DNA of 62,690 nt from Streptomyces bungoensis (GTDB lineage: Bacteria > Actinomycetota > Actinomycetes > Streptomycetales > Streptomycetaceae), in contig NZ_KQ948868.1 of the NCBI RefSeq assembly GCF_001514215.1, positions 133,559 through 196,248 of the forward strand. The letters are read 5' to 3'. Both the position numbers and the translations under genes were made by a program. Shown in pieces: positions 36,806-47,502 of this stretch. The notes beneath the pieces are model-generated. The model saw nothing but the letters and a program-made list of their open reading frames with translations. It was not told the DNA's origin and did not search any database. Positions within the stretch are counted from its first letter, which is position 1, and every line of letters starts with the position of its first letter.

Positions 36806-37378
36806 TCACCCCTCCCGCGGGTACGGCACCACGTCCACGTCGAGTGTGAACGCGACGCGCGGCGCCCCCGCCACGTCCGGTGCCTTCGCGGAGGCGGTGA
36901 CCACGGCGCGACCGCCCCGGGTGCCCGCGCAGCGCAGGCCGGCGCGCGCGCCGCCGTCGGCGGCCGGGTGCCAGCCGGACACCATGACCAGGGCGGGGGC
37001 CGAACTGAGCACCCCGGTCCACCGCTTGTCGTCCGCACGGGTGCGCAGCACCAGGGTCACCACGGTCCCGGGCCGCACACACAGCCGCCGCCGGACCGGA
37101 TCGCCGGGGGAGACGGTGACGTCCACGTGCCCTGCGGCACAGCCCCGGTCCGGCGAGGGCGCCCCGTCCGCGGACGCCGAGACGCCGGCGGACGGGGACC
37201 CAACGGGAGACGCCGGGGTCCCTGACGCCGGGGCCGGGGACGACGGCCTCGGCGAGCGGCCCCCGGACGGTGTCCCGCCCGCACTCGCGCCCGTCCCCGC
37301 GCCCGAGCCGCCGGACGTCCCGCATCCCGCCAGCACCACGACCGCGGCCACCACGCATCCACCGGCCCACCACCGCAT
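36806..37378 (-). CDS. Putative lipoprotein, unknown
   Basis: The 190-residue product has a short signal peptide with lipobox LAGC (MRWWAGGCVVAAVVVLAGC), a Gly/Ser/Pro-rich linker of about 60 residues and a compact domain with TVSPGDPVRRRLCVRPGTVVTLVLR, suggestive of an immunoglobulin-like beta-sandwich. GGGGAGG precedes the ATG. Function is not known; it is expected on the outer membrane face. It lies 68 bp downstream of ppx on the same strand. Confidence 0.72.
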   Translation of the reverse strand: MRWWAGGCVVAAVVVLAGCGTSGGSGAGTGASAGGTPSGGRSPRPSSPAPASGTPASPVGSPSAGVSASADGAPSPDRGCAAGHVDVTVSPGDPVRRRLCVRPGTVVTLVLRTRADDKRWTGVLSSAPALVMVSGWHPAADGGARAGLRCAGTRGGRAVVTASAKAPDVAGAPRVAFTLDVDVVPYPREG

Positions 37379-37446
37379 GCCCGCACCTCCCCGCCTCTCC
37401 GGTACGCCTCCCAGCATGCCCCGGCGCGAGCCGCGGTGCCGCCCGC

Positions 37447-38451
37447 TCAGCCGGGCCGCGTGGCGATGCGCAGGGCCGCGGCCCGGGGCGGTGCCGCCGT
37501 CTCGGGGTCCACGGAGGTGTCCGCCCACCAGTCGGCGCCCTCCTCGATGTAGCGCAGGAGGACCCCCTCGCGGATCGCCCACGGGCAGACGACGACCCGC
37601 CGTACGCCCATGAGCTTCAGCGCGGTGTGGCCGACGACGGCCCCGGCCAGGCTCTGCGCCGCGCGCGGCGCGGAGATGCCGGGCAGCTGCGCGCGCTCGG
37701 CCGCGGGCAGCGCGGCGAGGGCGTCGATCGCCCCCAGCAGGTCCTGGCGCAGCATCTCCCGCCGCACGAACGGCCCGTGGCGCCCGGGTGGCACCCCGCA
37801 CAGCCGGGCCAGCTGCTGGAACGTGCGCGAACTGACGGCCGTGGTGCGCGGGCTCTCCCAGCGGATCCGGGAGGCGACGTCCCGCAGTTCGTGCCGGACC
37901 CTGCGGCGCAGCGCCTTCAGCTCCGCCGCGGTCGGCGGGTCCGTGGCGAGCATCTCCTGCGTCAGCCGGTTCGCGCCCAGCGGCAGCGAGGCGGCGAAGT
38001 CGGGCAGCCGCCCGCGCCCGAAGGCGACCTCCAGGGAGCCGCCGCCGATGTCGAGCAGGGCGAGGGGGCCCGCGTTCCAGCCGAGCCAGCGGCGGGCCGC
38101 GAGGAAGGTCAGCTCGGCCTCGGTCTCACCGGGCAGGGTGCACATCCGGATACCGGTCCCCGTCCACACCCGGCGCAGGACCTCCTGCCGGTTGGGCGCG
38201 TTGCGCACCACCGCGGTCGCGAACGCCAGGGGCCCGGAGGCGCTCCACCGCTGGGCCGTACTGCCCGCCGCGGCCACCGCCTCGACGAGCTGCTCCACCG
38301 CGTCCGCGCCGAGGGAGCCGTCGGCCCCCACCTGTTCGGACAGGCGCAGTTTCCACTTCACCGTGTGCACGGGCAGCGGAACTCCGCCCTCCACATCCGC
38401 GATCACCAGTCGGACCGTGTTCGACCCCGCATCCACCACGCTCACCCGCAT
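37447..38451 (-). CDS. ppx: Exopolyphosphatase / pppGpp phosphohydrolase (Ppx/GppA family)
   Basis: The 334-residue protein is in the actin-like ATPase superfamily, with the phosphate-1 motif VVDAGSNTVRLVIADV at the start and DIGGGSLEVAFGRG as phosphate-2. The absent C-terminal HD domain and the length match the short Ppx/GppA forms of actinobacteria, which cut inorganic polyphosphate or pppGpp. It acts in the cytoplasm and connects to stringent and phosphate responses. Which substrate dominates cannot be decided from sequence. Confidence 0.9.
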   Translation of the reverse strand: MRVSVVDAGSNTVRLVIADVEGGVPLPVHTVKWKLRLSEQVGADGSLGADAVEQLVEAVAAAGSTAQRWSASGPLAFATAVVRNAPNRQEVLRRVWTGTGIRMCTLPGETEAELTFLAARRWLGWNAGPLALLDIGGGSLEVAFGRGRLPDFAASLPLGANRLTQEMLATDPPTAAELKALRRRVRHELRDVASRIRWESPRTTAVSSRTFQQLARLCGVPPGRHGPFVRREMLRQDLLGAIDALAALPAAERAQLPGISAPRAAQSLAGAVVGHTALKLMGVRRVVVCPWAIREGVLLRYIEEGADWWADTSVDPETAAPPRAAALRIATRPG

Positions 38452-38599
38452 GGGCCCGACGTACCCACTTCGCGGCCGACGACTCCACCCCGCACCCCGC
38501 CGCCCTGAGGATGTCCGAATCCAGGCGTACCGCTTCCCCCTCGGACCGCCGCCTCCCTTGTAGGGTCACCGGCGACGGCGGAGCGGACGGGGGACCGGG

Positions 38600-39772
38600 A
38601 TGGCGGCGCGGAGCGTACTGGTGGCCGGCGGCGGCATCGCGGGCACGGCCGCCGCCCTGGGCCTGCACAAGGCGGGGTACGACGTGACCGTCGTCGAGGC
38701 GCACCCCGACACCGCCGAGGACATCGGCGCCTTCCTGACCCTGGCGAGCAACGGCATGCGCGCCCTGGCCGAGCTGGACGCCACGGACGCCGTCACCGCC
38801 GTCGGGTTCCCGCTGACGGTGCTGCGCCTGCTGGACGACCGGGGGACCGAGATGGCGCACGGCCCGCTCGGCGCGGCGGACGACCCGGCGCTGCGCTACC
38901 GCTGCCTGCTGCGCGGCGAGCTGAACGCCGCCCTGCAGGCCGAGGCGGTCCGCCGCGGCATCCTCCTGCGCCACGGCGCCCGCCTGACCTCGGTGACGGA
39001 CGCTCCCGACGGCGTCACCGCGCACTTCGCCGACGGCACGACCCTCACCGCGGCCCTGCTCGTCGGCGCGGACGGCCTGAACTCCACCGTGCGCCGGACC
39101 GCCGTGGCCCCGCGGACGCAACCCCGCTACGCGGGACAGCACGTCTACTACGGCTACACGGACGGCCATACGCACGCAGCCACGGACGGCCCTCCCACGC
39201 CCCCGGACACCCGCGCCATCACCATGGTGCGCGGCAGCGGCGCAGCCTTCGGGTACGCGGTGTCGCCCGCGGGCCGGACGTACTGGTTCGCCCGCGTCGC
39301 GGGGGACCCGCTGCCCGTCGGCGGGCCCGGGCACCGCACCGCCCGCGCACTGCTCCCGCTGCTGCGCAAGGACCCCACCCCGGCCGCGGGCATCGTCGAG
39401 GCCTGTGCCGGCCCGGTCATGGTCACCAACGCCACCGAGATGCCGCTCGGCACGCCCTGGCACACCGGCCGCGTCCTCCTGATCGGCGACGCGGCCCACG
39501 CGGCCTCCCCGGCCACCGGCCAGGGAGCCTCGATGGCGCTGGAGGACGCCGTCGTGCTCGCCAAGGCACTCAGGGACAGCCCCGACCCGCACACCGCGTT
39601 CGCCCGCTACGAGCACCACCGCCGACCGCGCGTGGAGCACAACATCACCGTCAGCGGCGCCCTCTCCCGCGGCACCCGCACCACCCCTGCCGACCGCGGC
39701 GACGACGACACGCTCACCGCTCAACTCGCCTGGGACACACCGCTGCCCGCCGCTCCCGGCGAGCACGCCTGA
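38600..39772 (+). CDS. FAD-dependent monooxygenase (PHBH fold)
   Basis: The 390-residue protein begins with the FAD-binding GxGxxG as VLVAGGGIAGTAAALGLHKAG, has the middle DG-like motif VGADGLNSTVRR and the GD motif RVLLIGDAAHAASPATGQGASMALEDA. These three motifs in order define group A flavin monooxygenases that hydroxylate aromatic or polyketide-like compounds with NAD(P)H and oxygen. GGGGGAC precedes ATG 38600. The next gene starts 42 bp downstream; they may share a transcript. No biosynthetic cluster is attached. Confidence 0.92.
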   Translation: MAARSVLVAGGGIAGTAAALGLHKAGYDVTVVEAHPDTAEDIGAFLTLASNGMRALAELDATDAVTAVGFPLTVLRLLDDRGTEMAHGPLGAADDPALRYRCLLRGELNAALQAEAVRRGILLRHGARLTSVTDAPDGVTAHFADGTTLTAALLVGADGLNSTVRRTAVAPRTQPRYAGQHVYYGYTDGHTHAATDGPPTPPDTRAITMVRGSGAAFGYAVSPAGRTYWFARVAGDPLPVGGPGHRTARALLPLLRKDPTPAAGIVEACAGPVMVTNATEMPLGTPWHTGRVLLIGDAAHAASPATGQGASMALEDAVVLAKALRDSPDPHTAFARYEHHRRPRVEHNITVSGALSRGTRTTPADRGDDDTLTAQLAWDTPLPAAPGEHA

Positions 39773-39813
39773 GCCGGACTCCCCGCTCCGGGGCCACCGG
39801 TTACCCTGCCCGC

Positions 39814-40638
39814 ATGCCGATCGACAACGGGGAAACCGATGCCCAACTGGCGCTGAGAGCCGCGCAGTCGGGCGCCGACGTGGTGCGCGCGATGTACGGC
39901 GGGCCGCTGGCCCGCTTCGAGAAGTCCGCCGGTGACTTCGCGACCGCCGCCGACATCGAGGCCGAGAAGACGATCCTCGCTGTGCTGCGCGGCGCCCGGC
40001 CCGGCGACGCCGTGACGGGGGAGGAGAGCGGCAGCACCGGCGCGACGGCGGCGCCGCGCCGGTGGCTGGTCGATCCGCTGTGCGGCACCCTCAACTACGC
40101 CACCCGCTCCCTGCTCGTGGCGGTGAACGTGGCGCTGCGCGTGGACGGGGAGATCACGGCGGCCGCGACCGCCGACCCGTTCAGCGGCGAGGTGTTCTGG
40201 ACCGACGGGCACCGCACCCTGATCCGCCGCGAGGGCCGGGACGAGGAGCCTGCGCCCTCCGCGTACTCGCGGCTGGTGGACGTCAACCTCGACCCGCCGT
40301 TCCCCAACGCCCCCGGCTTCCGGGCGGTACGGCTCCTGGCCGACCCGGACTTCGAGCGGCTGTTCCGGCCCCGGGTCGTCTCCACGACGCTCGCGGTGGC
40401 CTGGGTCGCCGCGGGCCGCCGGGCCGCCTACGTCACCGACGGCGACCTGCGCGACAGCGTCCACTTCTCCGCCGGCATCGCCCTGTGCCGGGCCGCCGGC
40501 TGCACGGTGACCGACCTCCGCGGCCGGCCTCCGCACAGCGGCGACGGCGGGCTGATCGCGGCCGCCGACGCCGGTACGCACGCGGCGCTGCTGGAGATGG
40601 CCGGACGTCGGAGCGCGCCGGGCACACCGGGTGTCTGA
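39814..40638 (+). CDS. Inositol-monophosphatase-family protein with altered metal site
   Basis: The 274-residue product keeps the IMPase family layout: TGEES at 68-72 (GEE metal motif) and DPLCGT at 87-92, where the family has DPIDGT. Thus the second Asp, a metal ligand and part of the catalytic centre, is Cys90. The C-terminal WDxAAG motif with the third metal Asp is also not visible; the aligned region reads HFSAGIALCRAAGC. The protein may be a phosphatase with changed metal use or a non-catalytic relative. It probably shares a transcript with the upstream monooxygenase. Confidence 0.75.
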   Translation: MPIDNGETDAQLALRAAQSGADVVRAMYGGPLARFEKSAGDFATAADIEAEKTILAVLRGARPGDAVTGEESGSTGATAAPRRWLVDPLCGTLNYATRSLLVAVNVALRVDGEITAAATADPFSGEVFWTDGHRTLIRREGRDEEPAPSAYSRLVDVNLDPPFPNAPGFRAVRLLADPDFERLFRPRVVSTTLAVAWVAAGRRAAYVTDGDLRDSVHFSAGIALCRAAGCTVTDLRGRPPHSGDGGLIAAADAGTHAALLEMAGRRSAPGTPGV

Positions 40639-40659
40639 CGCGAAACGGGGCCGTGCGTC

Positions 40660-41079
40660 TCAGGGCCCGGTGGCGTGCCCCGCCCAGGCACGCGTGCGCA
40701 GGTCTTTGTCGTCCAGCACGTCCAGGGTCGTGGCGGCCAGGGCCTCCACCACGGACAGCAGGACCCGGCGAGCGCGGGGGGAGGCGGCGGCCTCGGTGAA
40801 CTCCGGGGTGCGGTCGGACCCGTCGGCGTCCATGACCGCCACGAACGGATGGATGGCGGGCACCCGGGAGCTGACGTTGCCGATGTCGGAGGAGCCCGGG
40901 TAGACGCCGGGGGCGGGCGGGGTCAGCGGGGTGCCGGCGCGGGCCAGATGGGCGGCGAACCGCTCGGACAGCACCTCGCTGTCGCGGAAGTGCTCGTGGC
41001 GCACACTCGCCCGCTCCACCTCGTACGACGTGCCGGTCGCCCGGGCGACGCCCTCGGCCGCCGTGTGCAGCCGCGCCGC
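40660..41079 (-). pseudogene. M20-family peptidase/amidohydrolase, 5'-truncated
   Basis: The frame encodes about 140 residues matching the end of M20 amidohydrolases: AARLHTAAEGVARATG, GSSDIGNVSSRVPAIHPFVAV (metal-site Asp and His region of the second half of the catalytic domain) and a C-terminal helix. The first 250-300 residues, including the HxD metal motif, are absent; reading upstream of about 41079 the sequence is unrelated and appears to code on the opposite strand. No start with a ribosome site fits a working enzyme. This is a deletion or rearrangement scar. Confidence 0.72.
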
Positions 41080-41626
41080 TGGCCGTCTTGGCACCCGGCG
41101 AGGTGATCACGGCGGAGGTCCTGAACGGCCTGCGCAGCGGCATCGGGCACGGCTTCCCGGTCTCCGACTCGGCCGACCCCACGCTGCGGACCCTGCGGGT
41201 CCTGGCCGCCCCCCCGAACGGCGGTGTCCGAACTGCGCGATGCTCGCGCGGCGCCTAGGGTTTCGCATGCGGGCGGACCGGTGGCCGCCCGCCCCCGGGT
41301 CGAGCAACGGCCCTCCTGCGAACGACCCTGCGCAGGGGGGCCGTTGCCACCCCCACCCCGCTGGTCTCCGGGCCGAGGAGAACGTCCGAAAGGCCGGCCG
41401 TGCCGCCTCGGCGGCACGGCCGGCCGACTTCACCCCCACGGGAAACACATGATGTTCCCCTGTTTCGGACGCCCCGGCCCGGGGACCTCGGTGTGGGACG
41501 CCCGGCCCGCCGGCCCTCAGCTGCCCCGTCCGGCCGCCCCCGTTCGGGCGTACACCGGTCCGCCGTGTGCCCATCGTCCCGCCCCGCCCGTCCGAGCACC
41601 CCGTGACCAGCGAAGGAATGGTAGTG
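41080..41626. other. Rearranged region upstream of katE
   Basis: This 547-bp stretch lies between the truncated M20 gene and katE. From 41073 to 41258 the plus strand has an open stretch of 61 codons with Streptomyces-like third positions (containing APGEVITAEVLNGLRSGIG), which may be the end of another broken gene that I do not recognise. It is followed by a strong hairpin and the katE leader. Confidence 0.5.
41392..41425 (+). terminator. Perfect 16-bp hairpin, terminator or leader structure
   Basis: GGCCGGCCGTGCCGCC (41392-41407) pairs exactly with 41410-41425 around a 2-nt centre. It may end transcription of the broken upstream gene, or form a structure in the katE leader if the promoter lies upstream of it. 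Confidence 0.6.
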
Positions 41627-43906
<2,280 letters not shown>

Positions 43907-43916
43907 CCCGCCCCCA

Positions 43917-43954
43917 CCCGGCGCCGGCCCCCACCCCAGGGGGCCGGCGCCGGG
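43917..43954. terminator. Bidirectional terminator between katE and the stressosome operon
   Basis: Perfect 16-bp stem CCCGGCGCCGGCCCCC with its complement at 43939-43954 and a 6-nt loop. Confidence 0.8.
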
Positions 43955-43975
43955 CCGTTCAGGACGGCCGCGTGC

Positions 43976-45643
43976 TCAGGACGGCCCGGTGCGGCACAGC
44001 AGCAGACAGACGTCGTCGTCGTGTTCGGAGTCGTGCAGCATCGGCTTCAGCAGCGACTCGGCCGCCGCGTCCAGGTCCTCCAGCTCCGCCGTGTCGAGCG
44101 CCCCCAGCGCCCGGGCCAGCCTTTCGATGCCCGCGTCGATCCCGGCGGCCCGCCGCTCCACCAGGCCGTCGGTGTACAGCGCCAGCGTGGACCCGGCCGG
44201 CAACCGCGCGGTGTGCTCCTCGTACTCGTGGGCGAGCGGAACGCCCAGCATGATCCCCGGTCTCGCCTGCAGCACCCGCACCCTGCCGCCGGGTTCGCGC
44301 ACGATGGCCGGCGGATGCCCGGCCGCGGCCCACACCACCGTGGGATCACCGGGGGTGAACCGGGCGATCGCACAGGTCGCGTACAGCTCCGGCTGCTGGT
44401 GGCGCAGCATGCGGTGCAGCAGGGTGAGGATCCGGGCCGGCCCGTTGCCCTCGACGGCGTACGCCCGCAGCGCGGTGCGCAACTGGCCCATGATGACCGC
44501 CGCCCGCAGCCCGTGCCCCGTGACGTCCCCTATCACCGCGAGCACACTGCCGTCCGGCTGCGGGAAGGCGTCGTACCAGTCACCGCCGATGTTCAGGCCG
44601 TGCGTGGCGGGCACGTAGCGCGCGGCCAGCGACAGGTCCGGCGTGCTGGGCAGCTCGGTCAGCTGGGCCCGCTGCAGCGCCTCGGCGACGTGCCGGTGCT
44701 GCTCGTACTGGCGGGCGTTGTCCAGCGCGATCCCCGCCCGCCGCGCCAGTTCGAGCAGCATGACGGTGGTGTCCTGGTCGAAGCGCTCCCCGGGCGCGGC
44801 CAGCGTCAGCACGCCCTGCACGGTGCGCGCGCCGAGCGGCAGGCACAGCAGCGGCCGGTCCAGGGAGAGCGCGGAGGCCGGCAGGTCGTCGACGCCGGGC
44901 AGCTCGCCCGGATGGCCGGCCGCGTGCTGCGGGCGCCCGGTGCGGGCGGCCGTGACCGCGGCCGCCGGGCGGCCGCCCGGCGGGGCCTGCTCGTCGTCGA
45001 GCAGCCAGACGTCGACGTGGTGCGCGTACTCGGGTACGAGCAGGCCGGGCAGCCGGCGCAGGATGTCGTCCTGGTCGAGCGAGGCGTTCAGCGCGGCGCT
45101 GGCGTTCGCCAGGAAGGTCAGCAGCCGGCGGGCCCGCTCCGCGGCCGCGCGCGCGGCCCGCTCGGCGTCGAGGAGTTCGCGCTGGGCCAGCGCGGCCGCC
45201 TCCAGTTCGGCGTGCAGCGCCAGCACGCCCTGGTTGGTCTGGTGCAGCTCCTCCCGGTGCAGGCCGACCAGTTCCTCCGCCTCGGCCAGGCTCTCCAGGA
45301 CGGCTGCCGTGTCCGCGTCGGCCTCCAGCAGCGCGCCGGCCAGGTCGGCGGAGCCGGGCAGGGGCACCGGCACCGGGCGGGGGCAGGCCAGCGACCGCTC
45401 CCAGTGCGCGGCCCGGCCCACCGGCCGTACGGCGACGTGCAGACGGTCCGCCTCGGCGCGGACGTCGACCCGCGCGCCGCCCTCCCCGGTGCAGCGGCGC
45501 AGGTGCGCGGTGAACGCGGTCAGGAAGCGGGCCCGGTCGCGCGCGGGCACGCCGGCGTCCGCCGTCAGCCGCGCCAGCAGGGCGCGGGCGCGGGCCGCGT
45601 CGGCGGTCGACGCGATGGTCCAGGTGTCAGAGGCGGCTGTCAT
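43976..45643 (-). CDS. GAF-domain SpoIIE-type phosphatase (RsbU-like)
   Basis: The 555-residue product has an N-terminal helical region with a degenerate ATPase-like segment (to about 115), a coiled coil (150-190), a GAF domain (about 195-330) and a PP2C/SpoIIE phosphatase domain (about 340-553) with GGDWYDAF, IGDVTGHG and YTDGLVERR metal motifs. It should dephosphorylate an STAS-domain antagonist, as RsbU does. It is the last gene of the operon. ATG 45643 overlaps the previous gene by 17 nt; an upstream in-frame ATG at 45724 would overlap by about 98 nt. Confidence 0.88.
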   Translation of the reverse strand: MTAASDTWTIASTADAARARALLARLTADAGVPARDRARFLTAFTAHLRRCTGEGGARVDVRAEADRLHVAVRPVGRAAHWERSLACPRPVPVPLPGSADLAGALLEADADTAAVLESLAEAEELVGLHREELHQTNQGVLALHAELEAAALAQRELLDAERAARAAAERARRLLTFLANASAALNASLDQDDILRRLPGLLVPEYAHHVDVWLLDDEQAPPGGRPAAAVTAARTGRPQHAAGHPGELPGVDDLPASALSLDRPLLCLPLGARTVQGVLTLAAPGERFDQDTTVMLLELARRAGIALDNARQYEQHRHVAEALQRAQLTELPSTPDLSLAARYVPATHGLNIGGDWYDAFPQPDGSVLAVIGDVTGHGLRAAVIMGQLRTALRAYAVEGNGPARILTLLHRMLRHQQPELYATCAIARFTPGDPTVVWAAAGHPPAIVREPGGRVRVLQARPGIMLGVPLAHEYEEHTARLPAGSTLALYTDGLVERRAAGIDAGIERLARALGALDTAELEDLDAAAESLLKPMLHDSEHDDDVCLLLCRTGPS

Positions 45644-46682
45644 GGGTGCTGGTCCGGCGGTCGGGGCCGAGTACGGCCACGCTGGTGTCGTCACGTACGG
45701 GGCGGGCGGGGCTGGCTGCGTCACGCAGGATCGTCGCGGCCACCACCGTCGGGTCGTGGCCGAGCAGCCGCTGGTCCTCGGGCGGCGACCAGCGGCTGGG
45801 CAGCCCGTCGCTGTGGACCACCAGAAGACTGTCCGCGTGCCACGGCACCCGCCGCAGCGGCACGCGCGCCGGGAAGTAGGCCCCGACGATGCCCGGATGG
45901 GAGACCAGCGACGACCAGGTGCCCGCGGTGCGCAGCCGGGCGCCGACGTTGCCGACCCCGGCGAAGCTGAGCTCCTGGCGGTGGGTGTCCACCTGGGCCA
46001 CGAAGGCGGCCGCGCCCCGCGTGGGCCGCAGGGCCGTGTTCAGCCGGCGCAGGATCTCCAGCGGCGGCAGGTGCGCGGTGCGGCCCAGCTCCCGGACCGC
46101 CGCGGCGGAGGCCTGGGCGGCCTTGGCACCGTGGCCGAGGCCGTCGGCCAGCAGCAGCGTCAGCAGACCGTCGGAGCGGACCCAGCTCCAGGCGTCCCCG
46201 GACTCCTCGGCCCGTCCGAGCGCCACGGTCACCCCACCCGCCGGCACCTCCGGCCCGCGCTGCGCCCGCCCGGCCGGTGCGCCGTCGATCCGGGCCGTGG
46301 CCACCGTCCCCCGGCCGGGGGCGCTGTGCAGGTGGAAGGCGTTCGCTATCCGCCGGCAACTGCCGAGCCCCGCGCCGAGGGAGGCCTCGGCGGTGCTGTA
46401 GCCGTCGCGCAGCGCGGCGTCCACGTCGGCGATGCCCGGCCCGTGGTCCAGGGAGCACAGCTGCACGGACTCCGTCCCGGCCGGGCCGTCCACCAGGTTC
46501 ACCACGATCAGGCCACCGCCCGCGTGCTTGAGCAGGTTGGTCGCCAGTTCCGTGGCGACCAGTTCGGCGGCCGCCGTGCGGTTCCGGTCGAGCCCCGCCC
46601 GGGCGCCCGCCGCCCCGGCCGCGACCCGCGCGTCCCGGATCCGGGTCGAGTCGTGCACCGGGATCTCCCAGACCCGGCTCAT
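45627..46682 (-). CDS. Fusion of RsbT-like ATPase and SpoIIE/RsbX-like phosphatase
   Basis: The 351-residue product starts with an HATPase_c kinase domain (1 to about 130; N box LVATELATNLLKHAGGG, then DHGPGIADV and GAGLGSCRRIA), and continues with a small PP2C-like domain (about 160-345; LLLADGLGHGAKAAQAS, FAGVGNVGARL, VVHSDGLPSRW, RDDTSVAVL). RsbX in Bacillus is a phosphatase that resets the stressosome proteins; here it is joined to a kinase domain of the RsbT kind. ATGA overlap with the upstream gene shows coupling. Confidence 0.86.
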   Translation of the reverse strand: MSRVWEIPVHDSTRIRDARVAAGAAGARAGLDRNRTAAAELVATELATNLLKHAGGGLIVVNLVDGPAGTESVQLCSLDHGPGIADVDAALRDGYSTAEASLGAGLGSCRRIANAFHLHSAPGRGTVATARIDGAPAGRAQRGPEVPAGGVTVALGRAEESGDAWSWVRSDGLLTLLLADGLGHGAKAAQASAAAVRELGRTAHLPPLEILRRLNTALRPTRGAAAFVAQVDTHRQELSFAGVGNVGARLRTAGTWSSLVSHPGIVGAYFPARVPLRRVPWHADSLLVVHSDGLPSRWSPPEDQRLLGHDPTVVAATILRDAASPARPVRDDTSVAVLGPDRRTSTHDSRL

Positions 46683-47125
46683 CCCACCCCCGTACGGGAG
46701 GAGGGCACCGGCGTGACCCAGGCCACGGCCGTGACCGTGGTGCCCCGGCCGGGTTCGGTGTCCACGGCGAACTCGTGCACCAGGCGCTTGGCGCCGCTGA
46801 GCCCCAGCCCGAGGCCACCCCCGCTGGTCCAGCCGTCGGTCATCGCCAGGTCCAGGTCCCGGATGCCGGGTCCCTCGTCGGTGAAGCGCATGCGCAGGCC
46901 ACGGGTGCGGCCGTCGTCCAGCGGGGTGATCTCCACCCGGCCGCCGCCGCCGTGCACCAGCGTGTTGCGGGCCAGCTCGCTGGCCGCGGTGACCACCTTG
47001 GTCTGCTGCACCAGGCCGAAGCCGAGCTGCGCCGCGCACTGCCGCACCTGCTGCCGGACCCAGGCCAGATCCGCGTCCGAGCCGATGGGCAGGCTGGTCG
47101 CGGACGCCTGACCGGAAGCGGGCAT
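46679..47125 (-). CDS. rsbT: Serine/threonine kinase of the stressosome (RsbT)
   Basis: The 148-residue HATPase_c protein has VVTAASELARNTLVHGGGG (N box), FTDEGPGIRDLDLA (G1) and GLGLGLSGAKRLVHEF (G2). RsbT phosphorylates RsbR and RsbS, then leaves the complex to activate the RsbU-type phosphatase. It overlaps RsbS and the next gene by a few bases. GGGAGG lies upstream of the ATG. Confidence 0.9.
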   Translation of the reverse strand: MPASGQASATSLPIGSDADLAWVRQQVRQCAAQLGFGLVQQTKVVTAASELARNTLVHGGGGRVEITPLDDGRTRGLRMRFTDEGPGIRDLDLAMTDGWTSGGGLGLGLSGAKRLVHEFAVDTEPGRGTTVTAVAWVTPVPSSRTGVG

Positions 47126-47502
47126 CAGGCCTCCCTCGGTGACAGCAGTTCCATGGCGCGGTCGACGTCCAGGGCGGTGACCAGGCCGGGGAGCGTGAGC
47201 CCCAGTTCGACCAGCGTGATCGCGACGGCCGGGCGCATGCCGGCGAGCACCGTGCGGGCCGCCAGCAGCCCGGCCGTCGAGGCGATCTCCGCGAGCACCC
47301 GCCCGAGGAAGGAGTCGACGATCTCCACACCCGAGATGTCGATCACCACGCCGGTCACCGAGCTGGCGGCGATGCGGTGGGTGAGGTCCTGCTGGAGCTG
47401 CTCGGCCATGCCGTCGTGCAGCTCGCCCTGCAGCGTGACCAGCAGGATGTCGCCCAGGGCCAGGACCGGCACCTGGGGAGAGGCGGGGAAGGGCTGGCTC
47501 AC
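47125..47502 (-). CDS. rsbS: STAS-domain stressosome scaffold (RsbS)
   Basis: The 125-residue single STAS domain contains GVVIDISGVEIVDSFLGRVL. Ser64 in IVDSF aligns with Ser59 of Bacillus subtilis RsbS, the residue phosphorylated by RsbT. The beta-strand and helix pattern continues with AGMRPAVAITLVELGLTLPG. GTG 47502 overlaps the RsbR stop by GTGA, and its own stop overlaps the RsbT start. Confidence 0.92.
   Translation of the reverse strand: MSQPFPASPQVPVLALGDILLVTLQGELHDGMAEQLQQDLTHRIAASSVTGVVIDISGVEIVDSFLGRVLAEIASTAGLLAARTVLAGMRPAVAITLVELGLTLPGLVTALDVDRAMELLSPREA

Noticed and set aside
34390..37038. 882-codon minus-strand open frame opposite the beta-propeller gene
   Set aside because: No recognisable domain; composition is that of an antisense shadow, and it also spans the end of another gene.
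43917..43954. Hairpin considered as a regulatory RNA
   Set aside because: It lies exactly between two convergent stops and is best explained as a shared terminator.
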